The notes beneath the pieces were generated by a model, which saw nothing but the letters and a program-made list of their open reading frames with translations, had not been told where the DNA came from and did no database searches. Positions 40,731-53,718 of a stretch of DNA of 64,000 bases are shown piece after piece (positions within the stretch are counted from its first letter, which is position 1; every line of letters starts with the position of its first letter). The stretch is from contig NC_059500.1 in the NCBI RefSeq assembly GCF_018139145.2, forward strand, positions 34,329,437 through 34,393,436. The letters run 5' to 3'. The stretch comes from Gymnogyps californianus. Lineage: Eukaryota > Chordata > Aves > Accipitriformes > Cathartidae. A program made the translations under genes and the position numbers.

Positions 40731-43700
40731 AAGGCTGTCGGTCTCTCTGTTTGATTGGAAATGAGCGGTTTACTGATCTCTGGCGTAGCAGCATGGAGCT
40801 GAAGCCCAGGTCAGGGTTCTGTGCTCTGCTGGGACTGATGCAGCCGGCTCCAATGGTGCTGCTAATTCCTCCCTGATGTGGTTTCTCTGGCAAGTCCTGA
40901 CACACTCATTAACTGTGAATAATGACGAGGTGGGTTCTGAGTAGCCTGCTGCAAATAGGTATTACATGGAATAAGTTTTAAGTTTTCATACAGTTAAAAG
41001 GAAATCGGTGTCCTGCCATGTCGAGGAGCTGACAGGTATTGTTTGCTATTACTAAACTAAGTGGTATATACTTCAGATACAAGCTGAGAATGAAAAGTGT
41101 ATCTCTAAAGTTAAGGATTTTCCTTTCCCCTGCCCTCCTCCCCTTTGACAATCCCCCTTCCTCTCCCAAAGTAAGAAGTAGAAGAGTTTTGCTTTAAAGC
41201 ACATCAGGAGAGGAAGGAGAATCTGATTTAATCTGCATCATGGTTGGTTTCAGGCCATGAATCCATTACATTGCTGTTACCGTTGAATAGTTTGTACTGT
41301 AAACTTGCTCCAGTACAGTCAGCTACTCGACAGTGTCCATGGGTGGCTGTGACAGGAGGTGACAAGAACTGTCAGTGCCAGGACCATCCAAAGGCTCAGA
41401 GCAGGCTTTGCCAGCTCCAGGAGACAGACCTTTGCAATGCATGGTATCAGTCACTCTAGGGAAACGTTGCAAGAAGCCCGTGAGAGCAAAATAGCAGATT
41501 TCCTCCTAGGAAGCAGAAGCAGTTGAATGCTTAGACGCATATCTCTCTACTGGGGTGACATTAAAGGGAAGAGAGGCTAAAGTCTGCTAAGGAACCACTC
41601 TTCCCTCCTCAGTGATAAACATCTCTCACAATTATGTGGAGGTCAAGAAAAAGGCTGAAACTGAAAAGCTAAAGAGCAGCAGTTTTATTGTTTCAGACAG
41701 TTATTCTAATGAGTACCCAGGAGGATCTCAAGCAATCTGCAGGAGGGGTTGAGACCAGCAGTGCATGACAACTGAAAGTCTCACCCTAGAGAAATACTGA
41801 AGATTTACCAAGCTTCAGTCTGTAAAATGAGGTAGGGTTATACAATTTTCCTGAAAAGCCATGATTTGCAAGGGTCACTGTATTCTATTAAATGCTTGTC
41901 CTTAATCATATATCTATGAAACATGGTTTCTCCTGTAAATAGTGTCATTGTTTCTTTCAGAATGACATATTTTAGTATATTTTTAAATTTCTGAATATTA
42001 AAAATGGTGTTCCTATTATCATTAGTTTAAAACAGTTGGGTAATATATAGTAGGTTTACATAGTGGATTTTCTGGTGAGGATAGATAATGTGGTCTCCTT
42101 ATAAAAATATATTTGCATATTAGAAAACCTCTGTATTTCATACTTTGCATGTGGTAAGAAGAGTGGCAGTAGCTGTGTTCCACGTTATTCATTAACTAAA
42201 ATCCACGCATTCCCAGTGGAAAACTGAATAACAGAAGCTGAAGTGCTGTGCTGAAGTAATTTCCTCTGTGAAAAACCTGTTGTAAGCATGCGAAGAGTGA
42301 TGACAAAGTATTTCTTGTAATGCATTGCAGTAGAAGCAGTTTAGGGGGTGTAACAAAACACAATGTGCTGCAGGAATATGCATTGTGGCAATGAAGGTAC
42401 GATCATTTGAAGGTGGTTTAAATTAGCCTTTGAAGGTGACTGTTCTTGCTCCAAGCTAGGTTAGCTCAAGTAGGTCATGTATTTCCGTTGCTCATCATCA
42501 ATAATTTCCGTTATTCAGGAAATCATTTGTAACTTGTGTTCCAGCTAGAGTTTTGATCATGTCTTTTAACATCACCAGTCTTGAATAGAAACTTCAAATT
42601 TTCTAAACGTGTGCCTTCAGTACGCTTTTATACTGGTGTGCCGATGAGAGTCACAACGGTCAGCTGTGATTTGAGACAGACAGATTGCCAAGTCCCTGTC
42701 ACAGGCTACTGCAGCTTTACGTGATGTACTTCCTGACAGCACGGCAAGAGGCAGGCGGTCCCGCACCAGCGCTGCACAGCTGAGCCGGGGAGCTCTGAGG
42801 CAGCTCCAGTCCTGCCGCTGGCACAGAAGCGTGCCTGTGACAGATGCCACATAAAGTGGACCAAGCTATGACATCTGAGCAGCTTCCGAAATCACACAGC
42901 TGATATCCTGCTGACTGAGAAGAGACAGCAGTTGGGCCTCTCTGAATTACATGCTTATAGAAAAAGACGGTTAGGGGCTGAATTTCTGCCTCTTGTTGTT
43001 CTAGAAGTTCTCTTGTCTGTTCTCCCAAGCTAATACACAGGAGACGACTGCCAAACACATTGCTTGCATCTTGACATCATACATATGAAAAAACATGTTC
43101 CATTCCCAAATGGGATCTGCTGGCAAAGTGGAATTTGGGGGGTCAAGTGAGGTACAGCACCAGATTTTTTTGTTGTTGTTGTTGTTTTTTGTATTGCACT
43201 ACTTTAGGATGCTCCTTCAACATTTCAGTGATACACAGAAGAGGAAATTGCTGTCATTTCTGGTCATGTGGAACAAATATACACAGTCTAAATGGTTGTA
43301 GCCAAAACTTAAAAGTATATATCAGCATAGAAATGGTAAGAATTTCTGGTATAATATACTTACTTGTTTCACATTTTAAATCTTAAATGGAATTTTGTCA
43401 TTGAGTGTTGGAAATCCAGGATATGCAAGTACACATCAAATAGAGTAGAACAGGGGCAGTGCAGGATTCAAAGCCGAGTACCAGTGGTATCTTACAGCCA
43501 TTAGCAGTATAATGCACTACTTACATACTTGACTAATTTGTCCACCGAAAGAAATTGATGTGAAGTGAGGAGAAAGTATGGAGTAAAGGTGGCTTTACAG
43601 TGACATTCACACAAAATAAAGGTTCTTAATGAAACCCCACTCTAATACAGAAGGTGCCTGATGCAACTCCCTGCCTCCATAAATACTTTCAATGAATGTG

Positions 43701-46311
43701 TCCTCTTTTCTTTGTCTGTGTAGGGAACAATAAGAGATTACTCTTTCCTGGAATAAAAACAAACAAAACATTTCAGAGTGCATGAAAAGGTATTTTGGAA
43801 ACAAAATGTGCATGTGCACAGACTAATTCTTCCCAGCAAGTTTTTTGCAGGCATTCAGGTAAAGTATGGGACAGCATCCTACTGCTTTACCACATGCTAC
43901 AACCTATTTCTGAATAGCAGTAGAATAAATGCAGTGAAAGATAATTAGGGTAGTATTTTCAAATGTAACTTGAGCCCAAATACATACTAGAATTTATTGA
44001 AAATCTCCACTTTACAGATGAGGCAAGTCACTTCATTTAGATGCTTTAAAAAATTTAGTCAGTAGTTTAAAAAACATGGGATATTTCAAACTACTCAATT
44101 TTGCACTGATCCTGTCTAGGTCATCAGTATTATAAGTCTATTACCAGCATATGCACACAAGTAAATGTTTTTGATAATCTTTACCCTTTCACAAGTGTAC
44201 GTCTGTATTATTAAAGTAGACTTCTTTTCACATCATCTTTTGTTCCGTGACTAAGACGCAATTAAGATGTCTCCCTGTTGGCCACTTACCTCCCATTGAA
44301 ACTGCTGGACATAGCTAGGCTGATACTTAGTTTCTTTGCAGATTATATTCTGGAATCCAGATTATGATCCCAGTTTATTTAGGTTAATGATCTGATAAAC
44401 TCATGAGTAATCCTATCGATTACAAAGAGATTAACAGTTTCATGGGATGCAATGTTTTCACCGTATGTTTCATAAAACAACCTAAAATACTCTGTTACTG
44501 CTCATCACAAATCCTTGAGATCTTCCACTGTTTCCACAGTTCATAGTAAATTACATATGGCTTTTTCTTTTTTTTCCTAGGGAGAGTAAATAATCCTTAC
44601 ATGCCTGAATGATGTGTGGGATAAACAGAAGCAAGCACATTCTCACCACCAGAATAGTAATTAATGTTTAGTAATTATTATTAATACCAAAAGGATTTTT
44701 TCTGAAAGTGATAGTTGCTTTCTTTTTGTTGTTACATGCAGCCTTGCAAAGACTTGATTATACTTTTAGTCTTTTTCAATACCTGATGGAATAAACACTT
44801 CTGTACAGAATGCTACCTATTGCTGCTGTGTAAGACAGAAAGGTCACATCTGCATTTGGTCCCATCCTTGAAAAAAAATTGATAGTATTCAAGGATCAGT
44901 GAAAAGGGTACCCAGGAAGTTGGTGGACAGGCATTATTTGCTTCCTGTATGCAGCAGTATAGTAAAGGGTCCAGTCTGGCTAGGTTTATCTGTATTAAAA
45001 TGGAGAACACAGTCACAGCTGAAAGAGAGCTTAGAAAGCTGTTCCTTACTGCTTCCCAGTTGTTAGCTGTTATTTTCAAACTGAGAGGCTCGTGCCTGGC
45101 TGTGTTATTTTGAATGCAGTAAAAATTTTGGAGTCTTGGTCACAGGCCAAATATGCAGTGTGAACATAATTTTTAAATGGTTGGCTTACTTAAACTAGTG
45201 AAATTAAAGGATGTATTTGCTCTCTATATGAGCATTGGGAGATAAATACTAGCGAAGAAAAAAAAAATATCAGAGCTTAAGAATTATAATCACAAAAGAA
45301 AAACAGATCAGCCAGGAGTGGCTTCAGACTGCAAATTAAAGACAATTGCAAATCATCAGGAGAATGTGTTTCTGAAATATTCCTCCAGTGGAAATAGTGG
45401 CACAAACCCTGACTAGTTTCAGATGGAATCTGCATGTGTAACCTGCACGTCATATCTTGTTAATAAACAGGAATATAAGATATAGTAGCTTCCAATAGTA
45501 GGGAGCTGGTTAAAATTTAAATGGTGAGCCAAACTCTGGATATTTGCCACTTCATGGAGATGAGCACTTTGCATCTGCACAGACCAGGTGAGCCTGGCAG
45601 GCCTCCTCACAGTCGCACTGAGATCATCGGTGGGTCAAGACCGTAGCACTCAGCCAGAGCTATTTCAGACAAAACTGCCAACAGTTTCTCTTTTATGAGA
45701 AAAAAATCAGTCCAGGAGCTAAATCGAAGTCCCCTAATAGGCTCGAGATTTACCCTTGAATAAATTTTAATGTTATAAATAAACTTTTGTTTCTGTATGG
45801 ATAGATAAGTCATTAACCTGTTTACACAGAAATAATTCTAGTATCACTTATTAAAAATATATATTTAGGTTGCAGGACAGTATATCCGGCCGGATCCAAG
45901 ACCCTGGGAGAGCCGAGGCTGCTTAGCTGCACATCCCCGGGTCCAACCAGCAGTGAGGCTGGAGATGTGTTCCCAGCAGGCAGACACACACAGAGCACAC
46001 GTACACAGCACATACGTACCTATACACGTGTCCTGACACATGGATCAGAGACACACAGAACACTCACACAGACACAGGCAGCACCAAGGACCTCATCCTG
46101 CTCCCCTCCAGCAGAGCAGGATGGGGGTCCATAAATGACAAAATACACACACATATGGACGAGGTGGGTTCCTCTGGCAGCCAGCTCAGACCCTCAGCCT
46201 GACCAGCAGTTGCCCCTGGATCCCAGTCTCCCCAGTTGCTGGCACCGAGACATACAACCCCTGAGGCTGCAGCCCCATGTTAGCTGCTGCGACAGACTGT
46301 TGCACTCACAT

Positions 46312-46334
46312 ACACACACACACACACACACACA
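46312..46334 (+). repeat. (CA)n microsatellite
   Basis: About 11 perfect CA/AC units within the CA-rich LTR, followed by imperfect CACA-type sequence to about 46348. Confidence 0.9.
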
Positions 46335-46577
46335 GACACACGCACACAGAGCTGGCTGGGACTCCCCTATCCCCATAACCAAACCCCTTGCGCTCTACGC
46401 CCTCAGAGACTCCCACACCCACTTACTCCTGGCCACTTCACCAGCCCAGCAGCCTGTCCAGTGCGATCCTTGCTGGCACTTGCACACTCTCTTGCACACC
46501 CACACCCACTGTGGTTGCTGCACCATAGACATGGGGCTCCTACCTACCCTCTGACCCCAGCTGCTGCACTCAGACCC

Positions 46578-46631
46578 CATATGTGTGCACACACATGTGC
46601 ACACACATGCGCATGTGCACACACACACACA
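46578..46631. repeat. 54-bp strictly alternating purine-pyrimidine tract
   Basis: Mixed CA, TG, TA and CG dinucleotides alternate pyrimidine and purine without a break for 54 bases, with internal palindromes such as GCATGCGCATGTGC. This is a strong Z-DNA/cruciform candidate within the LTR. Confidence 0.85.
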
Positions 46632-47269
46632 GCTGTCAGTGACAAAGTGAGGAAGGACTGTGGCGAGCAGTCAGGATGGGTTGTGCTGGCCGGGTGCAGG
46701 GCATGGCTGACAAGCATACCCAGCAGCCAACTACTTACCTGCCACCAGCCCTTTTTGCTCCCTTGTCCCTCATTTTCCCACTCCTGGTCCTCCCCAGAGC
46801 ACCACAACCCCCTTTTCCCAATTTTGGTTCCTCCCCAAACGTCCCATAATAAATCCTATGGCATCCCAAGGTGCTCTTCCCCTGCACCCACAATGTGTGC
46901 CCAAGCCCGGGGCAGCACCCCCCCCAGTCAGAAGTATGACCCAGGAGTGCTCCCAACGGCTGCTGGTGGTGGGTTTCATGCTGGGTGTGGGCTGAGCCTC
47001 TCCTGGGACAGCCCTGGGAGGGCCATGGCAAGGTTGTTCATTCCTCAGGAGCCTTTGATTTGGGTTCCTGCCTGCTGTCCTACCCCTGGGCTCCTCGAGG
47101 CTTGTGTGATGGGCCTTTGATGGGCTGGTGGCCCTGGGGTGGGCCTGGGAGCAGCCAGGGCAGGGTGTTATTTGGGGTCCCCCTCCTGCCATTGTTGCTC
47201 TGTGCTCCTTGGTGTGTGTGGAGATGAGCTTTATCACGTAGCCTAACAAAACCAGTTCAGTAATCTCAC

Positions 47270-50200
47270 ATTTACAACATACCATATGTAAAGAAAGCAT
47301 GTACCAGAAACAAGGAATTTGATGACAAATTGTCTCTTACCTTCCAATTCACAGGCCCTTAAACAGCCACGTATTACTGCAGGCAAATGACTTCTTGCAT
47401 TGCGACCTCTCATCTTTGCTTGTGAGAAAGCAAGTAACGATGGTGAAAGAAGGAGGCAATGCTTTCATTCTCCCAGGGTGATTAGCTCTAGTAAGTCTAC
47501 CATTAGTTCCTCCATACTGTCCCATTACTGATTATTAATGATTGAGTCTCTTGGCATCATTTAGTATTGTCTGAGAAGAAGAGAATGGAAATTAACAAAT
47601 ATTCAACCTAGGGAAAAAATGTCTGCATGGCAGGAAATTACAGACAGGAAAAACTGGGTTAAACTGGCAAGGCTGATAAAAGGCTGAACCATATCGTTAA
47701 AGTACAATGACATTTGACAAATTCAGTCACATTGGTACCTCTAGGCCTATGCAGGAAGACAGAAACCAGTTCTATTCCATTCAATTTTTCTTCTATTTTA
47801 TAAGCACCTGAGATAAAAAGAGGAGAGAAAGTTTGCTTGCTTGCTTGGTGCTTGCTTTGTAAGGAAGACTTTTAATTAATATTTAACACATGACCTTTAA
47901 ACTATGTTAAACAATGTTATCTTTGAAAGTAAAGCCGTATTTCAACAAGAATAACGTTGAGTTATATTGAACATGTTCTTTCCATGACATTACAATGATG
48001 CTGTCTCTGGGGTATTTTTTGTAGGGTTATACATCTTTGAATTTTTCATATGTAAATTGAAACATCTTAGATGTAATCATAAAATCAAGGTATCACATTT
48101 TGAGGTCTTAGATAAAAGTGTTCATTTTCAGCAGAATGTGGCTTCAGTCATACTAAAGCAAGCCAATTAAATTTCAGGTATTCTGCTTTTCAGCCCTTTT
48201 TTTTAATATTCCAAAATTACATGTAGTTCTGAACACTTCTAGTAAGTACTGGAGTTTCTTTGGGACATCTCATGACAAGTGTACTTTATCACATAGGAAA
48301 GTGTAAACTTAATTTATTCTTTCCATTCACTCTTAACTTGCTTGCACACTTGGCATAGGTAAAGCCTGCTTTAGTGCTAAAACTATTTGCTGTGGCAGTC
48401 CTGACTTGAAACCTCTGAGTGTTCAAGATTAAATATAAAACTCCTATGTCATCTATTTTTAAATCCCCCCAGCCACACACACAAGCACACACACACACAC
48501 ACATGCCTTAACTGTAGGGTTTTGCTGACATTTCATAGCATTTTATTACTTCTAGAACGTCTCAGCAACAGAAGCTAGTGTCCCTGAACAAGTATGCCAA
48601 CAGTTTATAGATTATTCATTTAACTTCATAGCTTTTTGCACAAAGACCTTGATGCTGCAAATCCCTGGTGTAGTTTGCTCTTAACTTGCATGATTGATGG
48701 TCCCATTAGCATTGCTTAGCTTTCAATTACAGTATCTTGAGAGCGATAACAATTTTTTTTTAACAACTTAATGATACGGCCTTTAGTACCTTTTAAAAAC
48801 CTCGATGTCTATTATAAATCTTTATGTTTAAATACACACACATTCTGTTTTCTGTACCCTGTTGAAGTTCATGACGTCTTTGTTCTGTTCTAACGTGGCA
48901 TTACACTACATGTATCACTACGACAGCAGGCAGTCTGGGGACAATTTACAGCTCGGTGCTTCCCAGTGGTTCACCCTCCGTGCACACTTGTAGCCTACAG
49001 CCTCCAAGCTAATGCATTTTTTGTGGTCTCATGGAGGATGACAGTATTTTCCACTGACTTTACAGAAGCACAACTGATTGGAAAATGTGAAGCAAGGAAA
49101 ATATGAGTCCACATAGTCTGATTTTAACAATAGCTCATTCTGACTCTCTTCACTGGGGAGCAACACAGAGATACTTGTGAGTCAGATGTGTAGCAGCTGG
49201 AAGACACAGATACGCACCAGGCTGCATGAGGTCTGCTTTGGGGTTGACCCTGAAGAAAACATGATCTTTTAAGGGCATTGAATAGCAGAAGCAAACCAAG
49301 GAATGCACAGTTGCCCCTATTGCCAGCTTCCACAGCGTGCTGCGCTGGAAACTCAGCAGCTAGCCAGAGGGAGCGTGTGAGGAGTTAATACTGGAGAGAT
49401 GGCTGTTGCGTTTAAGTTGCAGTTTAGCAGACCAGTAGCCATGGGGTTACCACTTCACAACATATGGATAAATATGATAATGGAGACAGGAGTCGTGATT
49501 ACAATTTTGTTACCGTGCTCATTACTTTGTAAACAGTCACTTGAACTCACTGTCAAACAACTGTGTTAATTCTCCAGTTAGTCATTGCAACTCACTTACC
49601 ATAACTTCTTGAAATTAAGGGTGATATTTCTTTTCATCAATATATTTGACAGTGCTCTCGGGGATTTCAAAACCACTGAGTAATAGATGCTCAACAAGTT
49701 GTTAAATAACGTTATGTCTCCAGATTCAGACGGAGTGGTCATAAACAATTTAAGGAACATTCTTTTATTGTAAGGACTGTACGTGCTGCATCTGTAATGC
49801 GCAGGATTTGACGTTAAGATTTAATGAGCACTTGATGTTCTCTTCATCAAGAAAATCTAGGCTGCCCACGTCTAAAAAGTGGGTGTTATGTGCTTAAAAA
49901 TATGATAACAGAAGTTACTTCAACAAATAGTTGCTGTGATACAGTGAAATCTATATATATACTGGACAATCAGAAAGCTATTCCTCACACACTTACTGAA
50001 GTAAAAGAAAACATGCTCAGGGCTGCATAATTAACTACAGTTGGATTGTGATACTCAAAGGAAGACTGCAGTCAGTTAATAAAACCACAAGTGCCTTGAA
50101 AGTGCCTTGTCTCAGGATAATCCTTTTACTCCACTCATAGGTTAATCAGTAACCATGTGAATGGTAGAGCAATCACTGTGGAAACAGACACATGCAGTAC

Positions 50201-53200
50201 TTTGGAAAACATTAAATGCTGAAAAGGTGAGGAGATGGAGCAAAATACAAGACAGTTAAATTGGGCAATGCTTCAGAATTAAATTTTGATTCAGAGGACA
50301 ATGTTTTTACAGGATGTATCTAACCCTCAGAGGCAGAATCAGCCCAGGCTTACAAAGCATCTGTATTGACATATGAACCAGTGTGATTTCTGGATGTTCT
50401 CATTAGGAGGTCAGTTTGCGCATCTTTATAGCTGACCCTGCCAAAAAGGCCAGATTCGGAGATCTGATGTGAGGTACAGTAACCAAAACACAAGTGGTTT
50501 TGATGTAATAGTATGATTTCTGATATTCTATGATTAAGGACTGGTGGATCCACAATCAAACAGTGACTACGTGTAGAGAAGACCAGTCCTTAAATTCTGC
50601 CCTGTAATGTTAGAATTTTTTTTTTTTTTTCCCCGTGAGAAAAGGTAGAGAATCTGGTAGCACATCTTAATTTGAAGAAATAGGATTGATTAATCTTTGG
50701 AGAAAATCATACTTTTAGATTTTTTAAAAGCTTTAGCTATAATCTTCTGCTGATTTGGTTTTCTGCGACTTCTTTTTTAAAAAAAAAAAACCAAATTCTT
50801 TTTCCTATTGTATATTGGAAATAAAAAAAAGTCAGAAAAAAATTGCTTTTTGTTACCACCATGCTTGGCCTTCACTAGAAAATTGCTGAGGTTCTCTCTG
50901 GGAAATTTGTTACAAGGAAATACAGCTGAGAAGCATTTAACTTTTAACCTAGCAAAGAAATACTGGTAGAAAACAACACATTCATTGCTAAGATGAAGTC
51001 AGTCTACAGTGTGTTGGTAAACACAGGCTGAAAAAATGAGAAGCACCTTGATTTCTCTCTGTATTTCAGAGACTATAAAACCTTGATAACAATTTGAAGG
51101 AAGTATTCTACTTGTGTACCATGGCTTACCAACCCTATAGGGACATCCCCTAAAGAAAAAGCTAGCACATAAAAACAAGCTACTCTTATAAAACTGTCTT
51201 GATGATTGTTTCCTCCGTGTTTTCAGAATGAGTATCAGTATCAGAATGAGAACAAGTAAAGTTTTTCCATTTGAATAGTGCCTGAATTGATACACTAGTG
51301 CCAACTATGCTTGGGTTCTTGTGAGAATAATAAAAATATGTGGGAAACAATCAGATACCACAAATCCTTTAAGGCATGACATTTTTAATGTGTGTTGTGC
51401 AATGTGTATTTATGTATCTGGTCTCTGTTGAACGAGAGACCTGACTAGCAGTGTACCTTGTACTGCCAGCCGCCTGCCTGCCACAGCTTTGACTTTTGGG
51501 CATTAGGTCCCAGAGTACCTATTTCCTTTACAATCACTGCCAAGGGTCAGGCCATCCACACTGCGATAGCAATCCGTTTTTTAATGTTGCCTAGGAAAAA
51601 AAGAAATAAAAGCCTTATCCATACTTTCATGGTGATACAGATGAGCCAGACAGAAGCCTAAGAAGGATTTTCTAGTAGAGAAAGAGGGAAATGGTGCAAG
51701 AAGGAGCCTGGGGGATGTTTTCTCTGAGGATTACTCAAAGGGGAGTGTTCTAAACCTTTCTCTACTAGTTTTGGTAAAAAAGTGATTTGAGATAAAATTT
51801 TATCAGCAAACTTTGCTGCAAAAAATTAACTTCTACATCTAAAGAGGCTTAAATTATCCTCCAAATTCACCTAGAGATACAGAGTACACTTAAATTTTGC
51901 ATTTGTAGAGCTCCTGTTGGGTGAGAAGCTATTTCACTCAGATATATCTCACTACATTAAGAGCTTTGTCTTGCCCCTTCTCTCGTTTGACTTCTTGACA
52001 TAGGTTCAGTCAAATACCTGAGTGTTTTCAGCAAGAGAGATCTGGGGATCTGTTTAAACTGAAGGCACAAAGAGGCAGGGTTATGAGGGACTGATGCAAA
52101 TCACATGGTCTTCAATGGCTAAAGAATGGAATCTGTAAATCAGAAGTATATTTTTGCTAATATGAGATAACAGAACATAGAAACATTTGAGCATCAATTA
52201 TTGCTGCTTTGTATTATTAATAGTTTTCTAATGGTAACTGCCAAGGACTAATTTGCACAAAGTTAATGAAACTTCCCAGGGCTTTGGTTTTTGAATAATT
52301 TCTAGTAAACTTGGTGCATACTATTCCAGTAATAGTCTGATACTTCTTTTGTTTTGGGAGAAATATATCCAGAAGGTGGGGGTTTTTAGTATTCAGCAAC
52401 TGGCTATATGTTACACTGAAATAAGAACTGCACGTTTTCAGGGGGCTTTCAAAGATCTGCTAAGGAATGCAGTTAAAGGAGTGGGAGGTCTTAGGGGTAT
52501 TTCAGAAGTTTATCTTGAGTTCTGCTACTTTTCAGTTTCTTTCTGTCTCCTTTAGAGAGCTATTTGTTCTTCATTTGGAAGCCAAGATCCAATTTAATAC
52601 CTGCATGACTATTGTAACCTGTCAGAAAAAGAGGTGCTCTAGTAGAATCTGATAATAAATTTCATTTAAATTGGGAAAAGGAAAATGGGTGCTGCTCTTC
52701 AGAAAAAACAGATTGCCTGACAGTGAAGGCTTCTGGCAAGCGAGTGTGCTGGTGCTTGCAAGAACATAAGAATAAACCCATTTCATGAACGTTACATCTT
52801 AAGAGTGTAACTGTAACCTCTACCAAAGTGCTGAGAGGAAGAAATCCCTACCAGACTCTTCTACCCCACCAAAAAACAAACAGAAAACCTACAAAATGCC
52901 TGATTTCTTCATTCTGTTAGACTGTAATGAGCAGTATACAGATTTACATTCTCAGACTTTACTAAGATCTTTCACTTTTGCTGATTTATCAGGAAGAGTC
53001 AATCACCAGAAAAGAGTCGAAAGGTTGCTTAACCCATACACTTCATACATGGCATCAAAGGTTTGGGGATTTAGTACCCTGAGAATGATATACATCTCTC
53101 TTTCCCTCATGAGAAGACTCCTACGTCATTTAATTATATTAAATATTGAAAACAGCAAAAAATCATCTACTTGATGAGATTATAAAATAAGCTGCTTTCC

Positions 53201-53718
53201 CATCTTAATATGTGTCTCAGTATGATCTACTACTGCTAAGATTAAGAAATATTATTTCCATACACCCCAACCCCCCCAACTGGGTGATGAATCTCATATT
53301 CCACCTTCTAAAACTCTCTTTTAATCTTGAATTCAAATCCTTTCCAGGTTCTTTCTGTCACTTTTTAGAAACCTGTAGTTTTTCAGTTTTTCATTTTACA
53401 TCTTACAAAAGTGTACAAACTTTTCATTTGCAATCCAAAATGCAATGTACCAGCTATAATATGTAAGACAGCAGCAGACTTGCCAATGCACTAGATAATA
53501 TCCTTGCTTGAAAGTGAAAACAGGAAGGTGTGCTCATTTCTTAACAAGAAAACACATCAGTTGCCCTTGTGTGTGGTTAAGCAGCCTAAGAAAGTGTTCA
53601 GATAGGAAAGTATCTCCTGGTTTATGAGAGGAGGGAAACCTTCAGTTTGAACTCCTTCTGCATGTGTATCTTAAAGGCACGGCAGAGTAGTAGGACTTTG
53701 GTAGTAGCACCTACTGCC
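47270..53718. other. Intergenic sequence between the CA-rich LTR and the CR1 copy
   Basis: AT-rich and non-coding, with one CA microsatellite at 48474-48503 and short A/T homopolymers near 50610 and 50780. No gene or classifiable repeat was recognised. Confidence 0.7.
48474..48503 (+). repeat. (CA)n microsatellite
   Basis: CA repeat with one interruption (CACACACAAGCACACA...), in otherwise ordinary AT-rich DNA. Confidence 0.85.

Larger units (their letters stand above)
35841..45826. other. Intergenic sequence downstream of ISOC1
   Basis: AT-rich and non-coding. It holds the T21 tract, the (TA)n repeat, the tandem 26-bp copies with the adjacent hairpin relic, and a GTT-rich tract near 43170-43190. 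A stretch at 38580-38780 looks non-repetitive and could be a conserved element. No exon was recognised. Confidence 0.7.
45827..47269 (-). mobile_element. Probable solo LTR of about 1.44 kb, rich in CA/TG repeats
   Basis: A GC-rich, CA/TG-laden block stands out from AT-rich flanks. In - orientation it starts TGTGAGATTACTG and finishes near an AT-rich end with an AATAAG-like poly(A) signal. TTTACA occurs immediately outside both edges (45821-45826 and 47270-47275), consistent with a 6-bp target duplication, but the end is TG where CA would be expected. An alternative outer limit is 45819-47279. The composition and internal segments resemble bird LTRs. No viral genes are present. The family and exact edges need a repeat library. 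Confidence 0.6.

Noticed and set aside
43165..43190. T-rich (GTT)n tract as a retrocopy tail
   Set aside because: No gene-like or LINE-like sequence adjoins it.
44020..44050. MIR-like segment (CACTTTACAGATGAGGC)
   Set aside because: Only about 17 bases resemble the MIR core and the rest of the element cannot be followed.
46135..47120. + strand frames of 139 and 219 codons
   Set aside because: They fall within the CA-rich LTR, are low in complexity (His-Thr repeats from CA tracts) and run antisense to the element.
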